Shown: positions 42,764 through 52,221, numbered from the stretch's first letter. The stretch is DNA of 64,000 nt from an uncultured Porphyromonadaceae bacterium (GCA_902495245.1 CABUWI010000005.1:124001-188000), one strand, 5' to 3'. Made by a program: numbers and translations. Notes: generated by a model from the sequence alone, not told the origin.

Positions 42764-45127
42764 ATGAAAAAAACTTTACTATCATTGGCCACAGTGCTGC
42801 TCGGCACCATGGCAATGTCGGCCGAAGAAGTCGTTACCTTCGACTTCAATAGCGCCGACAACATCGCCAAGTGGGGCTACACCGCTCCCGAGGCAGGCAA
42901 GGGCACACCGGTCGAAGCCTCCCTCGTTCAGGGAAATGTAACCCTTTCGTTTACGCAAAACCCTTCAATTACCAATCCTGACCAGAAGGTTCGTTTCTAC
43001 AATTCTACCTCAAAAGAGGGCGTTACCACCTACACTCTGCGTAACAGCAAGGGCGGTACGGGTCATGTCTACACTTTCTCGTCGAAAGGCGCAAACATTA
43101 CCAAAATTGAGTTTGTCGGCACTGTAGGCCTGACCGAGAACGGCACTGCAGTAAAGAATAATACCTGGACCGGCGACGCTGCTTCGGTTTCGTTCACCTC
43201 TGCCGGTGCCAACACTTTCACGTCGATTAGCGTTACTCTCGGCGGCGAGGTCGTTACTCCTCCTGTTGTCGAGACCGAAGGCGAAGGCACCGAGGCCAAG
43301 CCCTACACCGTGGCTGACGTCTTCAAGCTCGACAATCCCGGCACTACCGCTTGGGTCAAGGGCGTGATTGTCGGCGTTATGAACTATAACAATGCCGCCC
43401 AGACCGATGCTGAAAAATATCAGTTCAGCACAACAGTCGGCGAAGTTAACACCAACATCGTCATCGCTGCCACCGATAAGGATTTCGGCACCAACTACGT
43501 GGCTGTTCAGCTCCCTCAGGGTGAGGTGCGCAACGTGCTCAACCTCGTCGAGAATCCCGGCAACATGGGCAAGGAAGTGAGCGTTTATGGTAATCTCACC
43601 TCTTATATGGGCCCCGTTGGTGTAAAGGAAACCAGTGCATACAGCCTCGATGGTTATGTACCTCCGGTAATCGAAACCGAAGGTGAAGGCACCGAAGCCA
43701 AGCCTTACACCATTGCCGACGTCATCAAACTCAACAACAACGGCGCCAAGGCCTGGGTCAAGGGCATCATGGTCGGCGTTATGGTCTATGACGAAGCCAC
43801 CAAGACCAGCTCGTTCAGCGCCGAGGCCGGCACTCAGAATACCAACCTCGTTCTCGCTGCCGCCGACAAGGATTTCGGCACCAGCTATGTAGCTGTTCAG
43901 CTCCCCAAGGGCAGTATCCGCGACGCCCTCAACCTCGTTGACAATCCTTCTAACAAGGGCAAGGAAGTCAGCGTTCTCGGTAACCTCGTCTCCTATATGG
44001 GCACTCATGGCGTGCAGGAAACCAGCGACTTCAAACTCGACGGCTATGTTCCCCCGGTTGTCGACACCGAAGGCCAGGGCACTCAGCTCGACCCCTTCAC
44101 CGTGGCCGACGTCATCAAGCTCAACAACAGCTACACTCAGGCCGCTTGGGTTAGCGGTTACATCGTAGGCAGCATCGACGGCAAGTCGCTTGACAACGCA
44201 GTGTTCGGCGCCGACCCCGCTTCAAACACCAACCTCCTGCTCGCTGCCAAGGCCGACGAAAAAGACGTCAAGAACTGCATTCCCGTAGCTCTGCCCGTCG
44301 GCAAGCTCCGCAATGACCTCAACCTCGTTGACCGTCCCGCCCTCATCGGCCGCGAAGTCAGCATTCTCGGCAAGCTCGTTGCCTATTTCGGCGCTCCCGG
44401 CCTCAAGGAAGGCACTGACTACACCATCGTAGGCTCGCTCCCCGAAATTCCCGTTTCCGAGGTAGCCTCGCTCACCGAGTTCATAGAAGAGCAGAACACC
44501 ACCACCATGTTCAAGATCACCGGCGACGTTACCGTCTTCTACCAGAGCCCCGATCAGACCTACACCTTCATCACCGATGGCGACTCTAACATTGAAGTCT
44601 ACGGCAAACTCGACAATGTATACACCAACGGCGACAAGCTCTCCGGCATCATCGGCAAGTTCGGCTACTATCAGAACATGCCTCAGATGTCGCCCGACGT
44701 CGCTTCGTTCGGCACCGCCGTCAAGGGTACCGCTGTCGAGCCCGTCAAGGCCACCGACTACGCCTCGATTCTCCCCAACGACTACGTCCTGATTGAAGGC
44801 GCAACCATTACCGAAACCACTACCGGCGAAGGCGAAGCCGCCAAGACCACCTTCACCATCACCGACGGCACCACCGAGCTCACCGTCTTCGACCGCTTCA
44901 AGATTGAGGTAGCTGCTGCTCAGAACGTGAATATCATCGCAATCGGCGCTGTTTACGGCGAGACCAAGCAGATCTTCCCCATCAGCATCTATGACCCCGC
45001 AGGCATCAGCGAAATCACCGCCGGCGCCAAGGCCGCAACCGCTGTCTATGACCTCCAGGGCCGCCGTCTGGCCGCTCCTGTCAAGGGAATCAACATCATC
45101 AACGGCAAGAAAGTGCTCGTAAAATAA
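42764..45127 (+). CDS. Secreted protein with three DUF6359-like repeats and sorting-like tail
   Basis: A 787-residue exported protein of unknown function. It has a signal peptide (LSLATVLLGTMAMSA), an N-terminal beta-rich domain of about 140 residues, then three tandem copies of about 130 residues. Each copy starts EGEGTEAKPYTVADV or a close variant, and continues with AWVKG, IVIAATDKDFGTNYVAVQLP and NLVENPGN, which I associate with DUF6359. A further OB-like domain (about residues 565-740) and the tail YDLQGRRL...GINIINGKKVLVK follow. Copies 1 and 2 are most alike; copy 3 has diverged. It is transcribed alone between a consensus promoter and a terminator. Confidence 0.8.
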   Translation: MKKTLLSLATVLLGTMAMSAEEVVTFDFNSADNIAKWGYTAPEAGKGTPVEASLVQGNVTLSFTQNPSITNPDQKVRFYNSTSKEGVTTYTLRNSKGGTGHVYTFSSKGANITKIEFVGTVGLTENGTAVKNNTWTGDAASVSFTSAGANTFTSISVTLGGEVVTPPVVETEGEGTEAKPYTVADVFKLDNPGTTAWVKGVIVGVMNYNNAAQTDAEKYQFSTTVGEVNTNIVIAATDKDFGTNYVAVQLPQGEVRNVLNLVENPGNMGKEVSVYGNLTSYMGPVGVKETSAYSLDGYVPPVIETEGEGTEAKPYTIADVIKLNNNGAKAWVKGIMVGVMVYDEATKTSSFSAEAGTQNTNLVLAAADKDFGTSYVAVQLPKGSIRDALNLVDNPSNKGKEVSVLGNLVSYMGTHGVQETSDFKLDGYVPPVVDTEGQGTQLDPFTVADVIKLNNSYTQAAWVSGYIVGSIDGKSLDNAVFGADPASNTNLLLAAKADEKDVKNCIPVALPVGKLRNDLNLVDRPALIGREVSILGKLVAYFGAPGLKEGTDYTIVGSLPEIPVSEVASLTEFIEEQNTTTMFKITGDVTVFYQSPDQTYTFITDGDSNIEVYGKLDNVYTNGDKLSGIIGKFGYYQNMPQMSPDVASFGTAVKGTAVEPVKATDYASILPNDYVLIEGATITETTTGEGEAAKTTFTITDGTTELTVFDRFKIEVAAAQNVNIIAIGAVYGETKQIFPISIYDPAGISEITAGAKAATAVYDLQGRRLAAPVKGINIINGKKVLVK

Positions 45128-45150
45128 CACTCCCGCACATTCCAACCCAC

Positions 45151-45190
45151 AAAGGCCGCACGCGCACCCCGCGCGAGCGGCCTTTCCTTT
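45151..45190 (+). terminator. Intrinsic terminator of the DUF6359 protein gene
   Basis: AAAGGCCGC at 45151-45159 pairs with GCGGCCTTT at 45177-45185 with inner GC-rich pairing, followed by a T-rich stretch. The rest of the gap up to gapA holds an AATTCTTAATT-type microrepeat (about 45276-45325) and the gapA promoter. Confidence 0.75.
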
Positions 45191-45327
45191 CCTTTCCGTG
45201 GATTATTTCGACGAATTCACCCCCGATTTTGCGTCAAAAAAATGCTAATAGAGTTGCTGACAATTCTTATTTTTTAGTTCATAATTCTTAATTTGCGATT
45301 TAATTTTTAATTCTTAATTATTATTCG

Positions 45328-45335
45328 TAACTTTG
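45328..45335 (+). promoter_or_regulatory. -7 element before gapA
   Basis: TAACTTTG matches TAnnTTTG. It lies 60 bases before the ATG and directly after an AT-rich microrepeat. Confidence 0.6.
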
Positions 45336-45395
45336 CGGGTGCTGAAATTCAAGCAAAACAACTTAAACCATATTCAATAAAACAAACAAAAAACT

Positions 45396-46403
45396 ATGAC
45401 AAAAATCGGTATTAACGGCTTTGGCCGTATCGGTCGTTTTGTTTTCCGTGCTTCTACCAAGCGCGATGACATCGAAGTAGTTGCCATCAACGACCTTCTT
45501 CCCGTTGACTACATGGCCTACATGCTCAAGTATGACACCATGCACGGCGCATTCGACGGCACCGTCGACTACGACATGGAAAAGAGCGAACTCATCGTTA
45601 ACGGCAAGCACATTCGTGTTACCGCATGCAAGAATCCCGCTGAAATCGGCTGGGGTGCTGTAGGCGCTGAATACGTTGTTGAATCTACCGGCCTCTTCCT
45701 CACCGAAGAAAAGGCTCAGGCCCACATCGAAGCCGGTGCAAAGTACGTGGTTATGTCGGCTCCCTCAAAGGACGCTACCCCCATGTTCGTTTGCGGCGTA
45801 AACGACAAGACCTATGCCGGTCAGAAGTTCGTTTCTAACGCTTCTTGCACCACCAACTGCCTTGCTCCCATCGCAAAGGTGCTCAACGACAAGTTCGGCA
45901 TCACCGACGGCCTCATGACCACCGTTCACTCTACCACCGCCACTCAGAAGACCGTTGACGGTCCCTCGATGAAAGACTGGCGCGGCGGCCGTGCAGCTTC
46001 GGGCAACATCATTCCCTCGAGCACCGGCGCTGCCAAGGCTGTGGGCAAAGTTATCCCCGAACTCAACGGCAAGCTCACCGGCATGTCGATGCGTGTCCCC
46101 ACCCTCGACGTTTCGGTTGTTGACCTCACCGTCAACCTCGCCAAGCCCGCTACCTACGCTGAAATCTGCGCTGCCATGAAGGAAGCCAGCGAAGGCGAAC
46201 TCAAGGGCATTCTCGGCTACACCGAAGACGCTGTCGTTTCGAGCGACTTCCTCGGCGACACCCGCACCTCTATCTTCGACGCAAAGGCCGGCATCGCTCT
46301 GACCGACACCTTCGTTAAGGTTGTCAGCTGGTATGACAACGAGATCGGCTACTCTAACAAGGTGCTCGACCTCATCGCTGTCATGAAGAAATACAACGGC
46401 TAA
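45396..46403 (+). CDS. gapA: Glyceraldehyde-3-phosphate dehydrogenase, type I
   Basis: The glycolytic enzyme oxidises glyceraldehyde-3-phosphate with NAD to 1,3-bisphosphoglycerate. The 335-residue protein has INGFGRIGR at the N-terminus, catalytic Cys151 in SNASCTTNCLAP, its partner His in TVHSTTATQ, and SWYDNEIGYSNKVLDL near the end. Codon use is less GC-extreme than in neighbours and looks like that of a highly expressed gene. It is a single-gene unit. Confidence 0.97.
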   Translation: MTKIGINGFGRIGRFVFRASTKRDDIEVVAINDLLPVDYMAYMLKYDTMHGAFDGTVDYDMEKSELIVNGKHIRVTACKNPAEIGWGAVGAEYVVESTGLFLTEEKAQAHIEAGAKYVVMSAPSKDATPMFVCGVNDKTYAGQKFVSNASCTTNCLAPIAKVLNDKFGITDGLMTTVHSTTATQKTVDGPSMKDWRGGRAASGNIIPSSTGAAKAVGKVIPELNGKLTGMSMRVPTLDVSVVDLTVNLAKPATYAEICAAMKEASEGELKGILGYTEDAVVSSDFLGDTRTSIFDAKAGIALTDTFVKVVSWYDNEIGYSNKVLDLIAVMKKYNG

Positions 46404-46428
46404 TCCCCCTCAGGGTAACCAAAAAATC

Positions 46429-46460
46429 GAGGCTGTGCCAACCGGCGCAGCCTCATTTTT
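46429..46460 (+). terminator. Terminator after gapA
   Basis: GAGGCTG at 46429-46435 pairs with CAGCCTC at 46448-46454, followed by ATTTTTT. On the other strand the same hairpin is followed by a run of T too, so it could also serve the minus-strand operon that converges here. Confidence 0.8.
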
Positions 46461-46461
46461 T

Positions 46462-46510
46462 ATTAGACCAATTAGGCCAATTGGACTAATAGGACTAATT
46501 AGTCTAATAA
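46462..46510. repeat. Irregular tandem array, ATTGGACTAATAGG theme
   Basis: About five degenerate units of a 9-10 base theme (variants of ATTAGGCCA, ATTGGACTA and ATAGGACTA) lie between the gapA terminator and the end of the ileS operon. The theme differs from the TTAAGGGTT arrays. Confidence 0.7.
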
Positions 46511-46530
46511 ATCTCGCTCCAAGCGCTTGC

Positions 46531-46737
46531 TCACAGAATCGCCCCTGCTTTAGCGTCAAAAACCGCCCCGGCCAAGACTCGCGTCGAATGCGGCTCGTGG
46601 CCGTCAAGCAGCCTCCACGAGCCGACGCGGCCCTCGGGCCCGACCTCGATAATGACGGGGCGGGGCAGCAGCGTGCCCTCGGCGTCGCGCATGGCCGGCA
46701 CCAGATAACTCCCGGGCTGAATCGGTTCAGAAGTCAT
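46531..46737 (-). CDS. Small conserved-looking protein at the end of the lspA operon
   Basis: A 68-residue protein starting at ATG 46737, which overlaps the DUF4296 gene by 11 bases. It reads MTSEPIQPGSYLVPAM, then RPVIIEVGPEGRV, and LDGHEPHSTRVLAG. It has no membrane segment or known motif and I cannot name it. The overlap with the upstream gene and the protein-like composition make it a likely real gene. Confidence 0.6.
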   Translation of the reverse strand: MTSEPIQPGSYLVPAMRDAEGTLLPRPVIIEVGPEGRVGSWRLLDGHEPHSTRVLAGAVFDAKAGAIL

Positions 46738-47554
46738 GTCGGCGAATGCCGCGCACACGATAGCGCAGATGGTTGTAGCTGTCGGGCACCAGCCGCGTGC
46801 GCACCAGGCGGATACTGTCCGCGAATGCGCGCTCGCCCTCGGCGGCCGGAAGGAAGAAGTAGCCGAACACGCGCTTGGCCGAGATGTTGCTGTCAAGTTG
46901 CAGCGTCAGCTCGAAGCGGCGCCGGTCGCCGGGATAGAAGCGTTCGGCAATGGTTTCAGTCAGGCGCGCGCGGTTGCCGTAGTCCACTCCGAGGGTGGCG
47001 CTGAGCGGCGTCGTGGCGTTGTCGAGCGCGAACTCAAGGGTGAACACGTCGCCGCGGCGCCATGTCGAGTCTGCGTTAACGGTAAAGGCCACGAAGTCAG
47101 ACGGCTCGGTGCGCGCAAAAACAGCCGACGGCGCGAGGCGCCACAGGTTGACCGAGTCGCCGGCAGCCGACGTGGCCGCCAGTTGCTGCATCTCGTCGAG
47201 CGCCCTCATCGAGTCGCCGAGAATGGTGTCGGCGCGGTCAATCACTTCGAGGAATTCGGGCAGGTTGCGCCCATACCACCGCAGGCTCGAGTCGAGCACG
47301 GCCTCGTTGATTTTGTGCTTGGCCAGTACGGCGCGGCGAAGCTCCAGGCGCGACGAGTCGGTGTAGAATTCGCCCAGACGGCGGTCCATGCCCAGCGCTT
47401 CGGCCAGTTCCATGTCGGCCATCAGGCGCGCCATCTTCTCCTTGCCCAGCACCATTTCGGGCGTGTGGCTGCATGCGCCCAGCGTCAGCGCCAACAGCGC
47501 CGCGGCCGTCAGGCGGCGCAGCGCCTTACTCCTTGTCTGACTCTTCGGCTTCAT
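46727..47554 (-). CDS. DUF4296 lipoprotein
   Basis: A 275-residue predicted lipoprotein with the lipobox TLGAC (Cys28). Residues 30-120, with KMARLMADMELAEAL and NEAVLDSSLRWYGRNLPEF, match the helical DUF4296 family of Bacteroidetes. A beta-rich C-terminal region follows. The function is unknown. It overlaps lspA by 29 bases and the small gene after it by 11, so it belongs to the ileS operon. Confidence 0.8.
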   Translation of the reverse strand: MKPKSQTRSKALRRLTAAALLALTLGACSHTPEMVLGKEKMARLMADMELAEALGMDRRLGEFYTDSSRLELRRAVLAKHKINEAVLDSSLRWYGRNLPEFLEVIDRADTILGDSMRALDEMQQLAATSAAGDSVNLWRLAPSAVFARTEPSDFVAFTVNADSTWRRGDVFTLEFALDNATTPLSATLGVDYGNRARLTETIAERFYPGDRRRFELTLQLDSNISAKRVFGYFFLPAAEGERAFADSIRLVRTRLVPDSYNHLRYRVRGIRRHDF

Positions 47555-48185
47555 CGGGCTCTTTGAGGCTCAGCGAGTTGGAATAGAACAGAATCAGGGC
47601 TATGACGCCTACTGAAACGGCGGCGTCGGCAAGGTTGAAAATCGGGTGGAAAAATTCAAAGTAGTCGCCTCCCACAAACGGCACCCACGCGGGCCACGTG
47701 AAGGAGAAGAGCGGAAAGTAGAGCATGTCGACCACCTGGCCGTGGAGCACCCCCGCGTAGCCCCCGCCGTGAGGCAGCAGCGTCGCCACTGCCGGCGGAG
47801 CCGGATTGTTGAATATCAGGCCGTAGAAGGTGCAGTCAATCAGGTTGCCTATCGCGCCCGCCAAAATCAGCGCCACGCTCACGCATAGACCCGTCTGCAC
47901 CCCCGACTTGCGCCGGAGCAGTCGCCCCAGATACCAGAAGCCGAACACTGTCGCCGCCAGTCTGAAAAGAGTCAGCACGGTCTTGTTGCCCAGACTCCAC
48001 CCGAAGGCCATGCCCGGGTTCTGCACGAACAGCAGTCTGAACCACGAAAAGACCTCGCGCTCTTCGCCGAGAAAGAACGACGTCTTCACCCAAATCTTGA
48101 GCCACTGGTCAAGAATGATGACGAGAACTATGACGGCGGCCGAAATCCGGGCGGCGCGGCGCCGGTCGGACCTACTGTTTCGCAT
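47526..48185 (-). CDS. lspA: Lipoprotein signal peptidase II
   Basis: LspA cleaves the signal peptide of prolipoproteins in the inner membrane. The 219-residue protein has four membrane segments. The two catalytic aspartates are in AGAIGNLIDCTFYG and FNLADAAVSVG, and FVQNPGMAFG is the typical NxGxAF-like motif. It is longer than the E. coli enzyme because of an inserted periplasmic loop with Pro/Gly-rich sequence, common in Bacteroidetes. It overlaps the dksA-like gene by 14 bases. Confidence 0.94.
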   Translation of the reverse strand: MRNSRSDRRRAARISAAVIVLVIILDQWLKIWVKTSFFLGEEREVFSWFRLLFVQNPGMAFGWSLGNKTVLTLFRLAATVFGFWYLGRLLRRKSGVQTGLCVSVALILAGAIGNLIDCTFYGLIFNNPAPPAVATLLPHGGGYAGVLHGQVVDMLYFPLFSFTWPAWVPFVGGDYFEFFHPIFNLADAAVSVGVIALILFYSNSLSLKEPDEAEESDKE

Positions 48186-48543
48186 CGATGCTGAGCGTTG
48201 CGTGAGGAACCGCGCGAAGCCGTTCCTTGGGAATCAGCTTGCCCGTCTTGCGGCAGATGCCGTAGGTCTTGTTTTCAATGCGCACCAGCGCGGCCTGAAG
48301 GTGGCCGATGAATTTGCGCTGGCGCTCGCACAGGCGTGCGGCCTCTTCCTTGCCGAGCACGTTGGCGCCCTCTTCAAGGGTCTTGAATGTCGGGGCGGTG
48401 TCGGCCGTGTCGTTGCCGTCCGAGCCCATTATGTTTGCGCGCAGGGTCTCGAACTCGGCCTGGGCGGCGGCGAGTTTTTCAAGAATCAGTTCTTTGAACT
48501 CCTGCAGTTCTTCGTCTGAGTATCTGAGTTTTTCTTCTGCCAT
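48172..48543 (-). CDS. TraR/DksA-family regulator
   Basis: A 123-residue protein with a long coiled-coil N-terminus and a C-terminal region ending CRKTGKLIPKERLRAVPHAT, the DksA/TraR consensus. DksA acts in the RNA polymerase secondary channel with ppGpp. The four-cysteine zinc finger is mostly lost: only the GIC cysteine remains in the expected region. I believe this is common in the Bacteroidetes form. It lies 29 bases after ileS and overlaps lspA. Confidence 0.85.
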   Translation of the reverse strand: MAEEKLRYSDEELQEFKELILEKLAAAQAEFETLRANIMGSDGNDTADTAPTFKTLEEGANVLGKEEAARLCERQRKFIGHLQAALVRIENKTYGICRKTGKLIPKERLRAVPHATLSIDAKQ

Positions 48544-48572
48544 TGTTTTATCGATGGAGGGTATATAGGGGG

Positions 48573-51500
48573 TCAGGCTTTTTCAATGCGAATGTTGACG
48601 CGCAGGCCGTCGATGTCGAGGGTGTCGTCGTCGGCGGGCAGCGACGCGTCGGTGGTGATTGCGTCGGCAAGCACCTGCGAGGCTATATAGCCCGAATATT
48701 CGCTCAGCGCGTCCTCGACTTCGGCCACCGGCTCGAGGCAAACGGTGATGTGGTCGGTGATGTTGTAGTCGCGCGCCTTGCGGATATTCTGAATGCGGTT
48801 CACCAGTTCGCGGGCCATGCCTTCGCGCCTCAGGGCGTCGCTTACGGTGATGTCCAAAGCTACGGTTACGGTGCCTTCGTTGGCCACGAGCCAGCCCGGA
48901 ATGTCTTCCGAGAAGATGTCGACCGTGTCGGCCGTTACGCGGGCTGTCGAGCCGTCGGCCAGAGTGAGGTCAACGGCGCCCTCGCGCTCCAGTTCGAGAA
49001 TGGCGGCCTGCTCCATGGCCTGGATTGCGGCGGCAACCTGCTTCATCTGCTTGCCGAAAACAGGGCCGAGCTTCTTGAAGTCGGGCTTCACGCGCTTGAC
49101 CAGAATGGTCTCCGACGCGTCGAGCAACTGCATTTCTTTCACGTTCACTTCGTTGAGCACCAGCGGGATAATCGGCTCGACCATGCGGCGCTGCTTCTCG
49201 TCGACAGCGGGCATCATCAGCTTGCTAAGCGGCTGGCGCACTTTCAGGTTGGCCTTGCGGCGCAGGGCCAGCACCATCGACGTCAGCTGCTGGGCCAGCG
49301 CCATGCGCTCTTCCAGCTCGGTGTCAATCAGCGACTTGTCGGCCTCGGGTTGCAGTTGCAGGTGAACCGACTCGGCCTCCGGGTTGAGGTCGAGCCAGAG
49401 CCGCTCGGCATAGAACGGTGCCATCGGCGCCATCAGTAGCGCCACGGTCTGCAGGCTCTCGAACAGCGTCTGATAGGCGGCCAGCTTGTCGGCCGTCATC
49501 TCCTTGCCCCAGAAGCGCGAGCGGTTCAGGCGAACGTACCAGTTGCTCAGGTCGTCGACAAAGGCGGCGATGGCGCGCGTGGCGGGCGTGAGCTCGTAGT
49601 CGTCGATATTGGACTGCACCGTGGCAATCAGCGAGTTCAGGCGCGAAATCACCCAGCGGTCAATCTCCGGCCGCTTGCCGACGGGTACTTTCTCCGCCTG
49701 TGGGTCGAAGTTGTCGACGTTGGCATAGCGCGCCAGGAAGTTATAGGTGTTGAACAGTGTTGAGAAGAACTTGCGCGACGTCTCGGCCACGCCAGCCTCG
49801 TCAAACTTCAGGTTGTCCCACGGCGAGGAGTTCGAAATCATGTACCAGCGCAGGGGGTCCGAGCCGTATTTCTCGATGGTGGCGAAGGGGTCTACGGCGT
49901 TGCCCAGGCGTTTCGACATCTTGTTGCCGAACTTGTCGAGCACCAGACCGTTGGAGATGACCGCCTTGTAAGCCACCGAGTTCTTCACCATGCCCGAAAT
50001 GGCGTGGAGAGTGAAGAACCAGCCGCGCGTCTGGTCGACGCCCTCGGCAATGAAGTCGGCGGGATAGACCTCGCCCGAGTCGACAGCCTCCTTGTTCTCG
50101 AACGGATAGTGCTGCTGGGCAAAGGGCATCGCGCCCGAGTCGAACCAGACGTCAATCAGGTCGAGCTCGCGCCGCATCGGGCGGCCCGACTCGCTCAGCA
50201 GAACTATGTCGTCGACATAGGGGCGGTGAAGGTCAATCTTCTCGTAATTCTCTTTCGAATAGTCGCCGGGGGTGAACCCTTTGTCCTTGAGCGGATTCGA
50301 GGCCATCAGGCCGGCGGCCACCGATTTCTCGATTTCGTTATAAAGTTGCTCGACCGAGCTGATGCACACTTCCTCGCGGGCGTCTTCCGTGCGCCAGATG
50401 GGCAGCGGAGTGCCCCAGTAGCGGCTGCGGCTCAGGTTCCAGTCCTGAAGGTTCTCCAGCCATTTGCCGAAGCGGCCGCTGCCGGTCGACGCCGGTTTCC
50501 ACTTGATGCCCTCGTTGGCCTTCATCAGATGCTCGCGCACGGCCGTCGAGCGGATAAACCATGAGTCGAGCGGGTAGTAGAGCACCGGTTTGTCCGTGCG
50601 CCAGCAGTGGGGATAGCTGTGCACATGTTTTTCAATCTTGAACACCAGCCCCTGCTGTTTGAGCCACATGCACAGGCTCACGTCCAGTGTCTCCGTCTCG
50701 TCCGTGGCCTCGGGGTCGTAGGCGTTCTTCACGTAGCGGCCCGCAAACTGCGAGTAGGCCTCAGTGTCCACGTTCTTGCTCACGAACTCGGGGTCGAGGT
50801 CGTCGATGACGTAGAAGCGGCCGCGCAGGTCGACCATCGGGCGGATATTGCCGTCGCGGTCAATCAGGTGCAGCGGCGGAACGCCCGACTCGCGGCTCAC
50901 CCTCAAGTCGTCGGCGCCGAATGTGCCCGCAATGTGCACGATGCCCGTGCCGTCGTCGGTCGACACGTAGTCGCCCGGAATCACGCGGAACGCGCCGTCG
51001 CCCGGATTCACCCACTTGAACAGCTGCTCGTAGTGCAGACCCACAAGGGCCTCGCCCTTCACGCGGTCAACCACCTGCCAGGGCACAATCTTGTCCCCCT
51101 TCGTATAGGCCTCCAGGTCGGCGTCGGCGCCCTTGGCGTTGAACACGGAGTTCAGCAGCGCCTCCGCAACGACGCAGGTAATCTTCTCGCCGCTGTAGGG
51201 GTTATAGGTGCGCACTATGCAGTAGTCAATCTGCGGACCCACGCACAGGGCCGTGTTGCTCGGCAGGGTCCACGGCGTCGTGGTCCATGCCAGAAAGCAC
51301 GGGGTGCCCCAGCCGGTCATCGACTGCAGCGGCTCGGTGCACGTGAACTGCGCGATGCAGGTCGTGTCTTTCACGTCGCGGTAGCAGCCCGGCTGGTTCA
51401 GCTCGTGGCTGCTCAGGCCCGTGCCTGCGGCGGGCGAGTAGGGCTGAATCGTGTAGCCCTTGTAGAGCAGGCCCTTCTTGTAGACTTCGCTCAACAGCCA

Positions 51501-51980
51501 CCACACGGACTCGATATATCGGTTGTCGTAGGTGATGTAAGGGTCGGTCGTGTCCACCCAGTAGCCCATCAGCTTGGTCAGCTGCTCCCACTCGCCGGTG
51601 AACTTCATCACCTCGCGGCGGCAGGCGTCGTTATAATCGTCGACCGAGATTTTCTTGCCGATGTCCTCCTTGGTGATTCCGAGGCTCTTCTCCACGCCCA
51701 GCTCAACGGGCAGACCGTGGGTGTCCCAGCCCGCCTTGCGCTTCACCGAAAAACCGCGCATGGTCTTGTAGCGGCAAACGATGTCCTTGATTGTGCGCGC
51801 AAGCACGTGGTGAATGCCCGGGTGGCCGTTGGCCGAGGGCGGACCCTCAAAAAACACAAACGACGGGCAACCGGCCCGTTCACTGATGCTGCGCTCGAAG
51901 AGGCCCGTGGCGTTCCAGCGCTCCAGAATCTCCTTGTTGGTCCCGACAAGGTCGGGCGTCTTATATTCGTTGAATTTCAT
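48573..51980 (-). CDS. ileS: Isoleucyl-tRNA synthetase
   Basis: IleRS charges tRNA-Ile and edits valine. The 1135-residue enzyme is of the long, eukaryote-like type. The first signature is GHPGIHHVL at about residues 52-60 and the second is KMSKR at 687-691. A CP1 editing domain lies between, and an anticodon-binding domain and C-terminal extension follow. I place the start at ATG 51980. A longer frame starts inside the -7 box of the promoter and is rejected. It is the first gene of the ileS, dksA-like, lspA, DUF4296 operon. Confidence 0.96.
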   Translation of the reverse strand: MKFNEYKTPDLVGTNKEILERWNATGLFERSISERAGCPSFVFFEGPPSANGHPGIHHVLARTIKDIVCRYKTMRGFSVKRKAGWDTHGLPVELGVEKSLGITKEDIGKKISVDDYNDACRREVMKFTGEWEQLTKLMGYWVDTTDPYITYDNRYIESVWWLLSEVYKKGLLYKGYTIQPYSPAAGTGLSSHELNQPGCYRDVKDTTCIAQFTCTEPLQSMTGWGTPCFLAWTTTPWTLPSNTALCVGPQIDYCIVRTYNPYSGEKITCVVAEALLNSVFNAKGADADLEAYTKGDKIVPWQVVDRVKGEALVGLHYEQLFKWVNPGDGAFRVIPGDYVSTDDGTGIVHIAGTFGADDLRVSRESGVPPLHLIDRDGNIRPMVDLRGRFYVIDDLDPEFVSKNVDTEAYSQFAGRYVKNAYDPEATDETETLDVSLCMWLKQQGLVFKIEKHVHSYPHCWRTDKPVLYYPLDSWFIRSTAVREHLMKANEGIKWKPASTGSGRFGKWLENLQDWNLSRSRYWGTPLPIWRTEDAREEVCISSVEQLYNEIEKSVAAGLMASNPLKDKGFTPGDYSKENYEKIDLHRPYVDDIVLLSESGRPMRRELDLIDVWFDSGAMPFAQQHYPFENKEAVDSGEVYPADFIAEGVDQTRGWFFTLHAISGMVKNSVAYKAVISNGLVLDKFGNKMSKRLGNAVDPFATIEKYGSDPLRWYMISNSSPWDNLKFDEAGVAETSRKFFSTLFNTYNFLARYANVDNFDPQAEKVPVGKRPEIDRWVISRLNSLIATVQSNIDDYELTPATRAIAAFVDDLSNWYVRLNRSRFWGKEMTADKLAAYQTLFESLQTVALLMAPMAPFYAERLWLDLNPEAESVHLQLQPEADKSLIDTELEERMALAQQLTSMVLALRRKANLKVRQPLSKLMMPAVDEKQRRMVEPIIPLVLNEVNVKEMQLLDASETILVKRVKPDFKKLGPVFGKQMKQVAAAIQAMEQAAILELEREGAVDLTLADGSTARVTADTVDIFSEDIPGWLVANEGTVTVALDITVSDALRREGMARELVNRIQNIRKARDYNITDHITVCLEPVAEVEDALSEYSGYIASQVLADAITTDASLPADDDTLDIDGLRVNIRIEKA

Positions 51981-52004
51981 TGTGATAACATTATATATAG
52001 CGCG

Positions 52005-52012
52005 CAAAGTTA
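52005..52012 (-). promoter_or_regulatory. -7 element of the ileS operon
   Basis: On the minus strand TAACTTTG matches TAnnTTTG, 25 bases upstream of the ATG at 51980. No good -33 box is visible. Confidence 0.6.
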
Positions 52013-52087
52013 CGAATTTTTCCCGAAAAATGAAAACGCGCCCACCCGGGGCGCGTCCTCAAGAACAAAACTTTGCGATAACTCTGT

Positions 52088-52182
52088 GTAGGGACGCACG
52101 GCCCGTGCGTCCGCTTTTCGGAATGGATAACGCACTGCTGCAATGGCTGTTACTGGTGGACGCACGGGCCGTGCGTCCCTAC
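52088..52182. repeat. REP-like inverted pair, family 1 (locus E)
   Basis: A 95-bp element with perfect GTAG-headed hairpin arms. The bases before it, AACTTTGCGATAACTCTGT, match those before locus F at all but one position, so these two copies share homology beyond the element. It lies between ileS and the binding-protein-like gene. Confidence 0.85.
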
Positions 52183-52221
52183 AGAATTAACGTGATCTGT
52201 ATTTTGCAACGCACTCTTAAC

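Noticed and set aside
51981..52007. Longer N-terminus for ileS
   Set aside because: The earlier start codon lies inside the TAACTTTG -7 box.
50607..52091. Plus-strand frame of about 490 codons opposite ileS
   Set aside because: It is antisense to conserved ileS sequence, and it runs through the ileS promoter and into a REP-like element.
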